From positions 1 to 64,000 of the forward strand of contig JALCRM010000007.1 of NCBI GenBank assembly GCA_022652545.1: a DNA stretch of 64,000 nt, given 5' to 3'. This document shows, piece after piece, positions 56,952-64,000 of this stretch. The stretch comes from Lachnospiraceae bacterium (GTDB taxonomy: Bacteria > Bacillota > Clostridia > Lachnospirales > Lachnospiraceae). The notes under the pieces are model-generated. The model saw only the letters and a program-made list of their open reading frames with translations, was not told where the DNA came from and made no database searches. Position 1 is the first letter of the stretch, and each line of letters begins with the position of its first letter. A program made the position numbers and the translations under genes.

Positions 56952-58304
56952 ATGAAACGGAAACTGAACCGCTACATAATAGGGACTGCCATCCTGGCGC
57001 TGTCGCTGGCACTTGCCTTCACGACGCTTGTTTTCTGGAAGGAAAGCGAGAGGCAGTCGCTGGAGATCGTAAGATCGATCACGGAGCTGATCGCTTCCTA
57101 TGACGACGCCTCCGATCCGCAGGAACTGGAAAAGTGCATTGCGGAATGGAAACAGGGAGATACACCGGTGCGCATCACGCGGATCGCTGCCGACGGCACG
57201 GTCCTGTTTGATAACTTCGCGGATGCATCCGCCATGGAAAACCATGCGCAGCGCCCCGAGATAAAGGCAGCCATGGAGAGCGGGACCGGCTCGGCCACGC
57301 GCAGCTCCTATACGCTGGGCGGCAGGATGACCTGCTACTATGCACGCCTTCTGCAGGACGGTTCCGTACTGCGCGGCGCCGTGACGACGAACAGTATGCA
57401 GCGCGTGTTCCGGGGCGTGTTCCCGTATATTCTTGCCATTGCGGCCGGTGTCATCCTGCTGGCGGCACTGTTTTCCTGGTATCTGACCTCTCATTTCATC
57501 GACCCGATCGAAAAAATGACGGAGCATCCGCTGGAGCTTGAGGCACCCAGGGCCTACCCTGAGCTGCAGCCGCTGCTGGATACGATCAAGGACCAGCAGA
57601 AAGACGTCATCCTGGCGGCCAGGCAGAGACAGGAATTCACCGCCAATGTTTCGCATGAACTGAAGACACCGCTCACGGCGATCTCCGGCTATGCGGAGCT
57701 GATCGAAACGGGTATTGCCCCGCAGGCTGACAACGTGCGATTCGCTACGGAGATCCACAGGAACAGCGACCGTCTGCTCAAACTGATCAACGATATCATC
57801 CGGCTTTCCGAACTGGACATGAGCACGGCCGGAAGTGAGAAGACGGAACAGGTCGATCTGCAGGAGGTCGCCGCAAAGATCTCGGAAACGCTGCAGGTGA
57901 GTGCAGAGAACTACAAAGTGACGCTGAAGGAAGAAGGCAGGAAGTCCATGCTTTCCGCCGACAGACAGGAGATGGAAGAACTGATCACCAACCTTTGCGA
58001 CAATGCGATCCGCTACAACAGGCCGGGCGGCAGCGTGGATCTTCGGGTGGAACACGACAGGGAAAAGGTGATCCTGGTCGTGAAAGACACCGGCATAGGG
58101 ATCCCGAAGGAACACCAGCAGCGCATCTTCGAACGTTTCTACAGGGTGGACAAGAGCAGGAGCCGCGCTACCGGCGGCACCGGGCTGGGCCTGGCCATCG
58201 TGAAGCACATCGTGCAGAAATACGGCGGCGAGATCCGGCTGGACAGCGAAGAAGGCAGCGGTACGGAGATCACCGTACTGCTGCCCTCTGAAAAAAATGC
58301 ATGA
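56952..58304 (+). CDS. phoR: Sensor histidine kinase, PhoR-like
   Basis: Membrane kinase of the PhoP partner. 450 residues: TM1 (IIGTAILALSLALAFTTLVFW), an extracytoplasmic domain of about 135 residues, TM2 (YILAIAAGVILLAALFSWYL), a HAMP-like link, HisKA with phospho-acceptor His235 in NVSHELKTPLTAISGYAE, and HATPase with LCDNAIRYNRPGG (N box), VKDTGIGIPKEHQQRIFERF and GGTGLGLAIVKH. It ends two bases from the convergent pncB stop. Confidence 0.91.
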   Translation: MKRKLNRYIIGTAILALSLALAFTTLVFWKESERQSLEIVRSITELIASYDDASDPQELEKCIAEWKQGDTPVRITRIAADGTVLFDNFADASAMENHAQRPEIKAAMESGTGSATRSSYTLGGRMTCYYARLLQDGSVLRGAVTTNSMQRVFRGVFPYILAIAAGVILLAALFSWYLTSHFIDPIEKMTEHPLELEAPRAYPELQPLLDTIKDQQKDVILAARQRQEFTANVSHELKTPLTAISGYAELIETGIAPQADNVRFATEIHRNSDRLLKLINDIIRLSELDMSTAGSEKTEQVDLQEVAAKISETLQVSAENYKVTLKEEGRKSMLSADRQEMEELITNLCDNAIRYNRPGGSVDLRVEHDREKVILVVKDTGIGIPKEHQQRIFERFYRVDKSRSRATGGTGLGLAIVKHIVQKYGGEIRLDSEEGSGTEITVLLPSEKNA

Positions 58305-58306
58305 GA

Positions 58307-59767
58307 TCAGAGATTCTGTTCCGAGATCTCGTCCAGCAGCCGCAGTTTCATGTCATACAGCTTCTGGGAAAGATCGACATACATCTGGTGAGGATTCACG
58401 AGACGCTTTGATTCCTCCCAGAGTGTGTCCTGCTCCTTGAGGCAGTGCTCACGGATCTGCATGGTCGGCAGGGAGGTATATACGCATTCGCCGTTCTTAA
58501 AGAGCGGGACCATCACTTCCCGCAGGGTGTAACTGCCGGCTTTGTACTTTGTCTTCTTCCAGGGCTCCAGAGGATCGAAGAGCAGCAGATCGTCTTTTTC
58601 CTCGTACGTTTCTTCCTCCAGGCAGATCAGATCCGCCTGCATCTTGCCGCTTGCCCTGTCATAGACTCTGTAGATCTTCTTATTGCCGGGGTTGGTCGTC
58701 TTTTCGGAATTTTCCGAGACCTTGATCTTCGGGATAAAATTCCCGTCTGTTCCCTGTATGGCCGCCAGTTTATAAACGCCGCCGAAGGCCGGATTGTCCT
58801 TGGAAGTGATGAGGTTGGTACCGACGCCCCAGGAATTGATCGCCGCTCCCTGCGTCTTCAGGGAGTCGATCAGATATTCGTCGAGATCGTTGGAAGCGCA
58901 GATAACGGCATCTGTGAAGCCTGCTTCATCGAGCATGACGCGGGCTTTTTTGGACAGGTAGGCCAGGTCGCCGGAGTCCAGGCGGATGCCGTAGCCTTTC
59001 ATCGAGCAGCCCTTTTCTTTCATATACCGGAAAGTGCGGATCGCATTCGGCACGCCGGATTTGAGTGTGTCGTAGGTGTCGACCAGCAGGATGCAGCCGA
59101 CCGGATAGAGATCCGCATACTTTTTGAACGCGGTGAGTTCATCCGGAAAGCTCATGATCCAGCTGTGGGCGTGCGTACCCTTCACGGGTACGTCGAAGAG
59201 TTCGCCGCACAGGACATTGGAGGTACCCACACAGCCTGCAATGACAGCAGCTCTGGCGCCGTATGTACCTGCGTCGGGCCCCTGCGCACGGCGCAGCCCG
59301 AATTCCATGATGCCGTCTCCGCGCGCCGCATAGCAGATGCGGGCAGCTTTGGTGGCAATGAGGCTCTGGTGATTGATGATGTTGAGGATGGCCGTTTCCA
59401 TCAGCTGGGCCTGCATGATCGGTGCGACGACTTTGACCAGGGGCTCCCGCGGGAAGATCAGCGTGCCTTCCGGTACTGCGTAGATATCGCCGGTAAAGCG
59501 GAATTCCGAGAGGTATTTCAGAAAATCCTCGTCGAAGATCTTCAGGCTCCTCAGATATTCAATATCCTGATCGCTGAAGTGCAGTTCCTTTACATACTTC
59601 AGAAGCTGCTCCACGCCGCACATGATCGCATAGCCGCCGCCGCACGGGTTGGTGCGGTAGAAGGCGTCGAAGATCACCGTCTTGTTCTCTTCGCTGTTCC
59701 TGAAATATCCCTGCATCATCGTCAGTTCATACAGGTCTGTCAGCAGTGTCAGATTCTGTCTGTCCAT
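58307..59767 (-). CDS. pncB: Nicotinate phosphoribosyltransferase
   Basis: Makes nicotinate mononucleotide in NAD salvage. 486 residues; MDRQNLTLLTDLYELTMMQGYF at the start, the LMETAILNIINHQSLIATKAARI core, FGLRRAQGPDAG, GTHAHSWIMSF with the active-site His, and VDTYDTLKSG. CGGAGG lies just before the ATG. It interrupts the phosphate locus on the opposite strand. Confidence 0.95.
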   Translation of the reverse strand: MDRQNLTLLTDLYELTMMQGYFRNSEENKTVIFDAFYRTNPCGGGYAIMCGVEQLLKYVKELHFSDQDIEYLRSLKIFDEDFLKYLSEFRFTGDIYAVPEGTLIFPREPLVKVVAPIMQAQLMETAILNIINHQSLIATKAARICYAARGDGIMEFGLRRAQGPDAGTYGARAAVIAGCVGTSNVLCGELFDVPVKGTHAHSWIMSFPDELTAFKKYADLYPVGCILLVDTYDTLKSGVPNAIRTFRYMKEKGCSMKGYGIRLDSGDLAYLSKKARVMLDEAGFTDAVICASNDLDEYLIDSLKTQGAAINSWGVGTNLITSKDNPAFGGVYKLAAIQGTDGNFIPKIKVSENSEKTTNPGNKKIYRVYDRASGKMQADLICLEEETYEEKDDLLLFDPLEPWKKTKYKAGSYTLREVMVPLFKNGECVYTSLPTMQIREHCLKEQDTLWEESKRLVNPHQMYVDLSQKLYDMKLRLLDEISEQNL

Positions 59768-59854
59768 TTCCTGCCTCCGGGGTCGGGCGCACCCGCAGCT
59801 GACAGGAGCGCCTTTTTGTGAACGCGGGCCGCAGCAGCGGCCCGCTTATCCATG

Positions 59855-59920
59855 TTTACACACACTTTACTTATTCATTACAGTAGCATGATTTCTGTGA
59901 AAAAGCCAATCTGATAGTCT
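59855..59920 (+). promoter_or_regulatory. Pho-type box and promoter of pstSCA
   Basis: TTTACA (59855-59860), TTTACT (59866-59871) and ATTACA (59877-59882) recur every 11 bp. After 9 bp comes TTTCTG (59892-59897), 17 bp, then TAGTCT (59915-59920). Every spacing equals that before pstB. Confidence 0.75.
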
Positions 59921-59973
59921 TTGTACGTACACAGCGATGATACAACGAAATGATGAAATAAGGAGGAAATATT

Positions 59974-60975
59974 ATGAAAAATAACACTTTAAGGGCATTT
60001 GCTGCGGCTGCGGCGCTCCTGGTCGCAGTGTCCATGGCCGGCTGCGGTTCGGTCACCGGCGTGCCGACTGACACAGCCGCTTCAGCGGCGCCTGCAACGG
60101 CAGCGCCTGCAACATCAGCGCCGGCAGCGACATCAGCGCCGGCAGCTTCGGCGACGGGCGCGGCAGCGACAACAGCCGCCGGCACAGCGGTCAGCGGTTC
60201 TGTCACTGCATCAGGCTCATCGGCTCTGCTCCCGCTGGCCCAGGAGGCAGCGAAGGAATTCATGGCGACCAACCCGGACTGCTCGGTCGTGGTCAACGGA
60301 GGCGGTTCCGGTACCGGACTCAAGCAGGTCGCGGAAGGTTCCGTAGATATAGGAAATTCGGATGTTTTTGCCGGGGAAAAGCTGGATGCGTCCGCTGCCC
60401 AGGGTCTGGTGGATCATGAAGTATGCACCATCACGATGGCACCGGTCGTCAACAGTACACTGGGTGTGACGAATCTCACGACAGACCAGCTTGTCTCCAT
60501 CTTCACAGGGAAGACGACCAACTGGAAGGACGTAGGCGGCCCCGACAAAGCGATCATGCTCGTGACCAGACCCTCTTCTTCCGGCACCCGCGCACTGTTC
60601 AGGAAGTGGGCGCTGAACGGGCAGGATGAAGCTTCCAATGCCGCGCTGGAAACAGACGACTCCGGAACGCTGCTGCAGACTGTACAGCAGAATGACGGCG
60701 CGATCGGCTATGTGGCACTTTCCTACCTCGTCAATGCTGAGGGCGTTCAGGCAGTTTCGATCGACGGCGCGGAACCGAGCCTGGAAAATACAAACAACGG
60801 CACATACAAAGTATGGGGCTATGAGCACATGTACACCAGGGGAGACGGTTCGGCGGCGTCACAGGCGTTTATCAGCTACATCACCGGAGATGTCTTTTCG
60901 CAGAAGCTGGAGTCCATGGGTTACGGTGTGACCGCAAAGCTCTCTGCGGATGCGGCAGCTGCACACAGGAACTGA
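59974..60975 (+). CDS. pstS: Phosphate-binding lipoprotein
   Basis: Binds phosphate outside the membrane for PstCAB. 333 residues. Lipoprotein signal ending SMAGC (Cys24), then an Ala/Thr/Pro/Ser-rich spacer of about 45 residues. The binding domain starts GSVTASGSSALLPLAQEAAKEFM and has VVNGGGSGTGLKQVAEGSVDIGNSD, VTRPSSSGTRALFRKWAL and GAIGYVALSY. AAGGAGG precedes the ATG. First gene of pstSCA, under the 11-bp repeats. Confidence 0.96.
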   Translation: MKNNTLRAFAAAAALLVAVSMAGCGSVTGVPTDTAASAAPATAAPATSAPAATSAPAASATGAAATTAAGTAVSGSVTASGSSALLPLAQEAAKEFMATNPDCSVVVNGGGSGTGLKQVAEGSVDIGNSDVFAGEKLDASAAQGLVDHEVCTITMAPVVNSTLGVTNLTTDQLVSIFTGKTTNWKDVGGPDKAIMLVTRPSSSGTRALFRKWALNGQDEASNAALETDDSGTLLQTVQQNDGAIGYVALSYLVNAEGVQAVSIDGAEPSLENTNNGTYKVWGYEHMYTRGDGSAASQAFISYITGDVFSQKLESMGYGVTAKLSADAAAAHRN

Positions 60976-61050
60976 TCATATGGATCCGGAAAGGACACCG
61001 GGAAGGTGCCTCCGTCAGGCGGTGCGTTCCCGGTGCTGCGGTCGAGGACT

Positions 61051-61971
61051 ATGGACAGTGAGATTGTCAGACAAAACAACAGGCAGGAGAAGCTCATGCG
61101 CGGGATCACCACAGGCTGCGGGCTCCTGATCATCGCCCTTACGCTTGCGGTCGGCGGTTTCCTCATCATCCGGGGCACGGTGACCTTTACGGTTTTCAGG
61201 CACAGCGTTTCTGAATTCCTGTTTTCCCCGAACTGGGATCCGGTCGACAGCGCCGGCGGCTACGGCGGACACGTGGGAGCCGCCGTTTATATCTGCGGTT
61301 CTCTCATGACCTGCGCGCTGGCGCTGCTCATTGCCCTGCCGTTTTCACTGGCGGCCGCCGTTTTCATGACGGAGATCTCGCCGAGGGTGGGTGCGGGATT
61401 TCTTCAGCCGACGGTGGAAATCTTCGTCGGCATTCCGTCCGTCGTCTACGGCTGGGTGGGCCTGACCGTGCTGGTGCCTTTCATTAAAAATGTTTTTCAC
61501 GCGCCGATGGGAGGCTTTTCCGTGCTGGCAGCCGGGATCGTACTTTCGGTTATGATCTTTCCGACGATCACGACGATCTCTGCCGATGCGATGCGGGCGG
61601 TACCGCAGTCCATGCGGACCGCGGCCTACGGCATGGGAGCGACGAGATGGCAGATGATCAGAGGCATCGTTATTCCGACAGCCGGGGACGGCATACTCAC
61701 GGGCGTCATCACCGGCCTTTCGCGGGCATTCGGCGAAGCTCTGGCGGTGGCCATGGTCATCGGCAAGACCCGCGCCTTTCCCAAAAACATTCTGTATCCG
61801 ACCAGCAATCTGACGGCAGCCATTGCGGCCGATATGGGCAATACGGCATCCGGGGGCGAATACAACCAGGCACTCTGGACGATGGCGCTGTTTCTTCTGC
61901 TGATTTCCCTGTTTTTCATCATACTGATCCATCTGATCCCGGCGATACGGAAAAGGAGAGCGGAGTCATGA
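61051..61971 (+). CDS. pstC: Phosphate ABC transporter permease PstC
   Basis: Membrane permease, 306 residues from ATG 61051 with GAGG just upstream. A later in-frame ATG at 61096 (MRGITTGCG) has a better-spaced AGGAG and could be the true start. Six membrane segments are visible, and the permease loop is PQSMRTAAYGMGATRWQMIRGIVIPTAGDGILTGVI. The ATGA at its end overlaps pstA. Confidence 0.93.
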   Translation: MDSEIVRQNNRQEKLMRGITTGCGLLIIALTLAVGGFLIIRGTVTFTVFRHSVSEFLFSPNWDPVDSAGGYGGHVGAAVYICGSLMTCALALLIALPFSLAAAVFMTEISPRVGAGFLQPTVEIFVGIPSVVYGWVGLTVLVPFIKNVFHAPMGGFSVLAAGIVLSVMIFPTITTISADAMRAVPQSMRTAAYGMGATRWQMIRGIVIPTAGDGILTGVITGLSRAFGEALAVAMVIGKTRAFPKNILYPTSNLTAAIAADMGNTASGGEYNQALWTMALFLLLISLFFIILIHLIPAIRKRRAES

Positions 61972-62873
61972 ATACGGGGTATTCGGAAATACAAAGTGCA
62001 CGAAGAAGCAGGGCTGAGGACAAGGCAATGACTGCGGTATTCACCGGTGTCGGAGGCTTTTTCCTGCTCCTTCTGTTTGCGTTTGCGGGCTATATTCTGA
62101 TCGGCGGGCTGTCCGGTTTCCGTCCGGAGCTGCTCTCCTTCACGGACGACGGGATAGGAAACCAGTTTTTCAATACGGTCTATCTGGTGTTTCTGTCGCT
62201 TCTCATCAGCGTGCCGGTAGGCGTGTCTGCCGGCATCTACATGTCGGAGTATGCGGGAAACGGTAAATTTCTGTACTGCCTGCGCATCAGCATCGAGTCG
62301 CTTTCTTCCCTGCCGTCCATCGTGATCGGACTGTTCGGCTATCTGGTCTTCATCCAGATGACCGGAATGAAGTGGAACCTGATGGCCGGCGCGCTGGCCG
62401 TGTCGGTCCTGTCACTGCCGCTGATCACGACCACGACCGAAGACGCGGTCCGGGCCCTGCCTTCCGCCTACAGGGAAGGTTCGCTGGCGCTGGGCTCCAC
62501 GCACTTTCAGGCGATCTCCCGCGTCATCGTACCGTCCGTTGTGACCAGGATCCTGACCGGCGTCATCCTTGCCGCAGGCCGCGGATTCGGGGAAGCTGCC
62601 GCGCTGCTGTACACGGCGGGGCAGAGCACGGTGATAAACTGGAAAAACATGAATATTACCTCGGCCACCTGTCCGTTCAACCCGTTCCGTCCGGGGGAGA
62701 CTCTGGCGCTGCATATCTGGGGAATGCGGACGGAAGGCAGCCTGAACCCTGATGCGACCCGGATCGCCAACCTTTCTTCCGCCGTTCTGATCGTGATGGT
62801 CCTGTCCTTTACGCTGCTTGCGCGGTATCTGGGACGGAAGTACGAGGCAGGGACGGAAGGATCGCAGGTCTGA
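61968..62873 (+). CDS. pstA: Phosphate ABC transporter permease PstA
   Basis: Second permease of the phosphate importer, 301 residues from MNTGYSEIQSARRS. Six membrane helices and the loop LPSAYREGSLALGSTHFQAISRVIVPSVVTRILTGVILAAGRGFGEAAALLYTAG. It starts inside the pstC stop (ATGA). No pstB follows; the ATPase is encoded at 52510. Confidence 0.94.
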   Translation: MNTGYSEIQSARRSRAEDKAMTAVFTGVGGFFLLLLFAFAGYILIGGLSGFRPELLSFTDDGIGNQFFNTVYLVFLSLLISVPVGVSAGIYMSEYAGNGKFLYCLRISIESLSSLPSIVIGLFGYLVFIQMTGMKWNLMAGALAVSVLSLPLITTTTEDAVRALPSAYREGSLALGSTHFQAISRVIVPSVVTRILTGVILAAGRGFGEAAALLYTAGQSTVINWKNMNITSATCPFNPFRPGETLALHIWGMRTEGSLNPDATRIANLSSAVLIVMVLSFTLLARYLGRKYEAGTEGSQV

Positions 62874-62880
62874 GGCCTGT

Positions 62881-62900
62881 CAGCTTTCCGGAGCTGTTTT
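62881..62900 (+). terminator. Weak terminator after pstA
   Basis: CAGCT-TTCCGG-AGCTG followed by TTTT, eight bases after the stop. A short stem, so termination may be partial. Confidence 0.45.
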
Positions 62901-62923
62901 CGGCGCTTTTGCCTGACTGGTGG

Positions 62924-62952
62924 TTGCCGGGCGCCGAAGGAACCGCTAAAAT
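62924..62952 (+). promoter_or_regulatory. Promoter of the right-edge operon
   Basis: TTGCCG (62924-62929), 17 bp, TAAAAT (62947-62952), 105 bp before the next gene. Confidence 0.65.
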
Positions 62953-62962
62953 GACTCGTGTC

Positions 62963-63029
62963 GATGCACCGCCGTGCGGCAATATGCGCGCAGGTGCAGG
63001 CGCGGGGCATGGAAGCGGTCTTTTTTTGT
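62963..63029 (+). promoter_or_regulatory. Structured leader of the right-edge operon
   Basis: TGCACC and GGTGCA can close a three-way junction holding the hairpins GCCG-TG-CGGC and self-complementary TGCGCGCA. About 25 bases later comes a run of seven T (around 63020-63027) with no clear stem of its own. It could be an attenuator or riboswitch-like leader; I do not recognise the class. Confidence 0.35.
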
Positions 63030-63056
63030 CCCGGACCATGAACGGGGGAAAACAGT

Positions 63057-63410
63057 ATGTCGATCGAACGGGATTCTTTGTTCAGGATCAATTATTACCG
63101 GTACGGGGAAGCTTATTTCGGAAGTGACAGGGGCATGCGGTTCCGCATCGCACGCGAGCCGCTGGAGGATATTATTCACAACAAGCCTTCCGATGCCAAA
63201 AAGATCGTGCTTCTGGCGACGGTCTGGCCGGAGCCGCTGTGTTTTGCTGCAGCGGGGGAAAACTCGAAGGAATCCGTCGAATTCGATTTTTCCGAAGAAG
63301 GGCTCGACGCGGCGTACGAATGGCTGTGCAGAAAGCGCGAAGAGGAAGAAGCGCGCTGGAGTGCCGCAGCGGAAGCCGGAATAGATGTGAAAGGTGATCT
63401 GACGGAATGA
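63057..63410 (+). CDS. Conserved-looking small protein of unknown function
   Basis: 117 residues: SLFRINYYRYGEAYFGSDRGMRFRIAREPLEDII, then VLLATVWPEPLCFAAAGE and FDFSEEGLDAAYEWLCRKREEEEARW. The middle has alternating strands and the end is a charged helix; there is no signal or membrane segment. I recall similar proteins beside 2-hydroxyacyl-CoA dehydratase genes in Lachnospiraceae but know no function. The 4-bp ATGA overlap with the next gene supports a joint role. GGGGG lies before the ATG. Confidence 0.75.
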   Translation: MSIERDSLFRINYYRYGEAYFGSDRGMRFRIAREPLEDIIHNKPSDAKKIVLLATVWPEPLCFAAAGENSKESVEFDFSEEGLDAAYEWLCRKREEEEARWSAAAEAGIDVKGDLTE

Positions 63411-64000
63411 ATATTGCAAAAACCTACGGCAGCTGGGTGAAGAGCTGCATGGAGAAGGATCCGGAGAAGGCCGGCAGCAGGATACGCAGGGGACTGCATC
63501 TCGAGAGCTTCCGCGTACGCCATTTTTCCGACAAAAGAATGCCGAAGGCATACCGGTATCTGAATTACATGGCCATCAGACTGGTCGCCGACGCGCTGGA
63601 CAAGCCGGATACGCTCGCCTATATCAATATTTTCGCACCGGTCGAGATCCTGGAATGCTTCGGCCTCACCTGTGTGTCCATGGAAGCCCTTGCATCCTAC
63701 CTGTCCGGCTTTTATATGGAGGATGTGCTCATTGACCGCGCGGAGGCGCTCGGCATAGCCCCCACCCTCTGCACCTATCACAAGAATTTTATCGGTGCCA
63801 TGGATTCGGGCATTCTGCCGAAGCCCGAGATCGGCGTCACCACCACCATGGTCTGCGACGGTAACGTCAACACGTTCCGTTACCTGCAGGACCGCTTCGA
63901 CGTGCCCTGCTGTGTGCTCGACATACCGCACAGCTATTCGCCGGAAGCGGAGCAGTATGTCGTCCGTCAGCTCCGGGAACTGATCGCCGCGCTTGAAAAG
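63407..64000 (+). CDS. 2-hydroxyacyl-CoA dehydratase D-type protein, 5' part
   Basis: The frame runs from ATG 63407 to the window end (198 codons, no stop), so the gene is cut by the edge. The visible part fits the HGD-D/FldB/BcrC-type fold: FAPVEILECFGLTCVSMEALASYLSG, LCTYHKNFIGAMDSGILPKPEIGVTTTMVCDG and CCVLDIPHSYSPEAEQYVVRQLRELI. The early TYGSWVKSCMEKDPEKA helix and scattered Cys suit a [4Fe-4S] dehydratase subunit or a benzoyl-CoA-reductase-like relative. Substrate and activator cannot be seen. Confidence 0.8.
   Translation, partial: MNIAKTYGSWVKSCMEKDPEKAGSRIRRGLHLESFRVRHFSDKRMPKAYRYLNYMAIRLVADALDKPDTLAYINIFAPVEILECFGLTCVSMEALASYLSGFYMEDVLIDRAEALGIAPTLCTYHKNFIGAMDSGILPKPEIGVTTTMVCDGNVNTFRYLQDRFDVPCCVLDIPHSYSPEAEQYVVRQLRELIAALEK

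Overview
The window (about 57% G+C by eye) looks like chromosomal core DNA from an anaerobic Firmicute of the class Clostridia, probably Lachnospiraceae. The pointers are a pyruvate:ferredoxin oxidoreductase with a small 2[4Fe-4S] ferredoxin, a SufCBDSU system with SufU rather than SufA/SufE, a V-type ATPase, the GlgC/GlgD pair, the rpsF-ssb-rpsR / gdpP-rplI-dnaB block, a DnaD/DnaI-type helicase-loading pair, and many ATGA/TGATG start-stop overlaps. I see no rRNA, tRNA, CRISPR, insertion sequence or prophage.

Layout. 0-5.9 kb: sufCBDSU, then a TetR-type regulator. 5.9-8.3 kb: a leftward gene that looks like a radical-SAM protein without its cluster cysteines, then a sirtuin and a DUF951 protein. 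8.3-15.1 kb: rpsF-ssb-rpsR, gdpP-rplI-dnaB and a polytopic membrane protein. 15.1-20.6 kb: leftward ferredoxin and nifJ, a DUF1858 redox protein, and leftward mecA. 20.6-21.4 kb: a gene-poor stretch. 21.4-27.8 kb: GH18 hydrolase, threonylcarbamoyl-AMP synthase, rpiB, upp, dCMP deaminase, SleB-type hydrolase, and a convergent DUF402 gene. 28-39.4 kb: V-ATPase operon ntpFIKECGABD plus a membrane-anchored beta-rich protein. 39.5-44.3 kb: leftward murC-dnaD-dnaC-prs. 44.5-52.4 kb: glgCD, then pth-mfd-sortase. 52.4-62.9 kb: phosphate region (pstB-phoU, Na/Pi cotransporter, phoP-phoR, leftward pncB, pstSCA). The right edge holds a small unknown protein and a 2-hydroxyacyl-CoA dehydratase D-type gene cut by the window end.

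The most interesting signal is a conserved two-hairpin leader of about 56-61 nt that occurs three times, directly in front of sufB, ntpF and ntpI. Each copy has a first hairpin, a 13-nt linker ending TTC, a second hairpin with arms GGAGGATC/GATCCTCC, a TCAT or TCAC spacer and the Shine-Dalgarno GGAGG/GGAGA. The CCTCC strand can pair with the upstream GGAGG or with the true Shine-Dalgarno, so the element could be a translational switch linking Fe-S assembly and ion pumping. This is inference from sequence.

The second notable signal is a matched pair of promoters in front of pstB and pstS. Each has three TTTACW-like repeats at exact 11-bp phase, then 9 bp, a TTTC-type -35, 17 bp and a TAGTMT -10. 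They look like PhoP targets, which would reunite a pst system split into two transcription units 7.5 kb apart with phoP-phoR between them.
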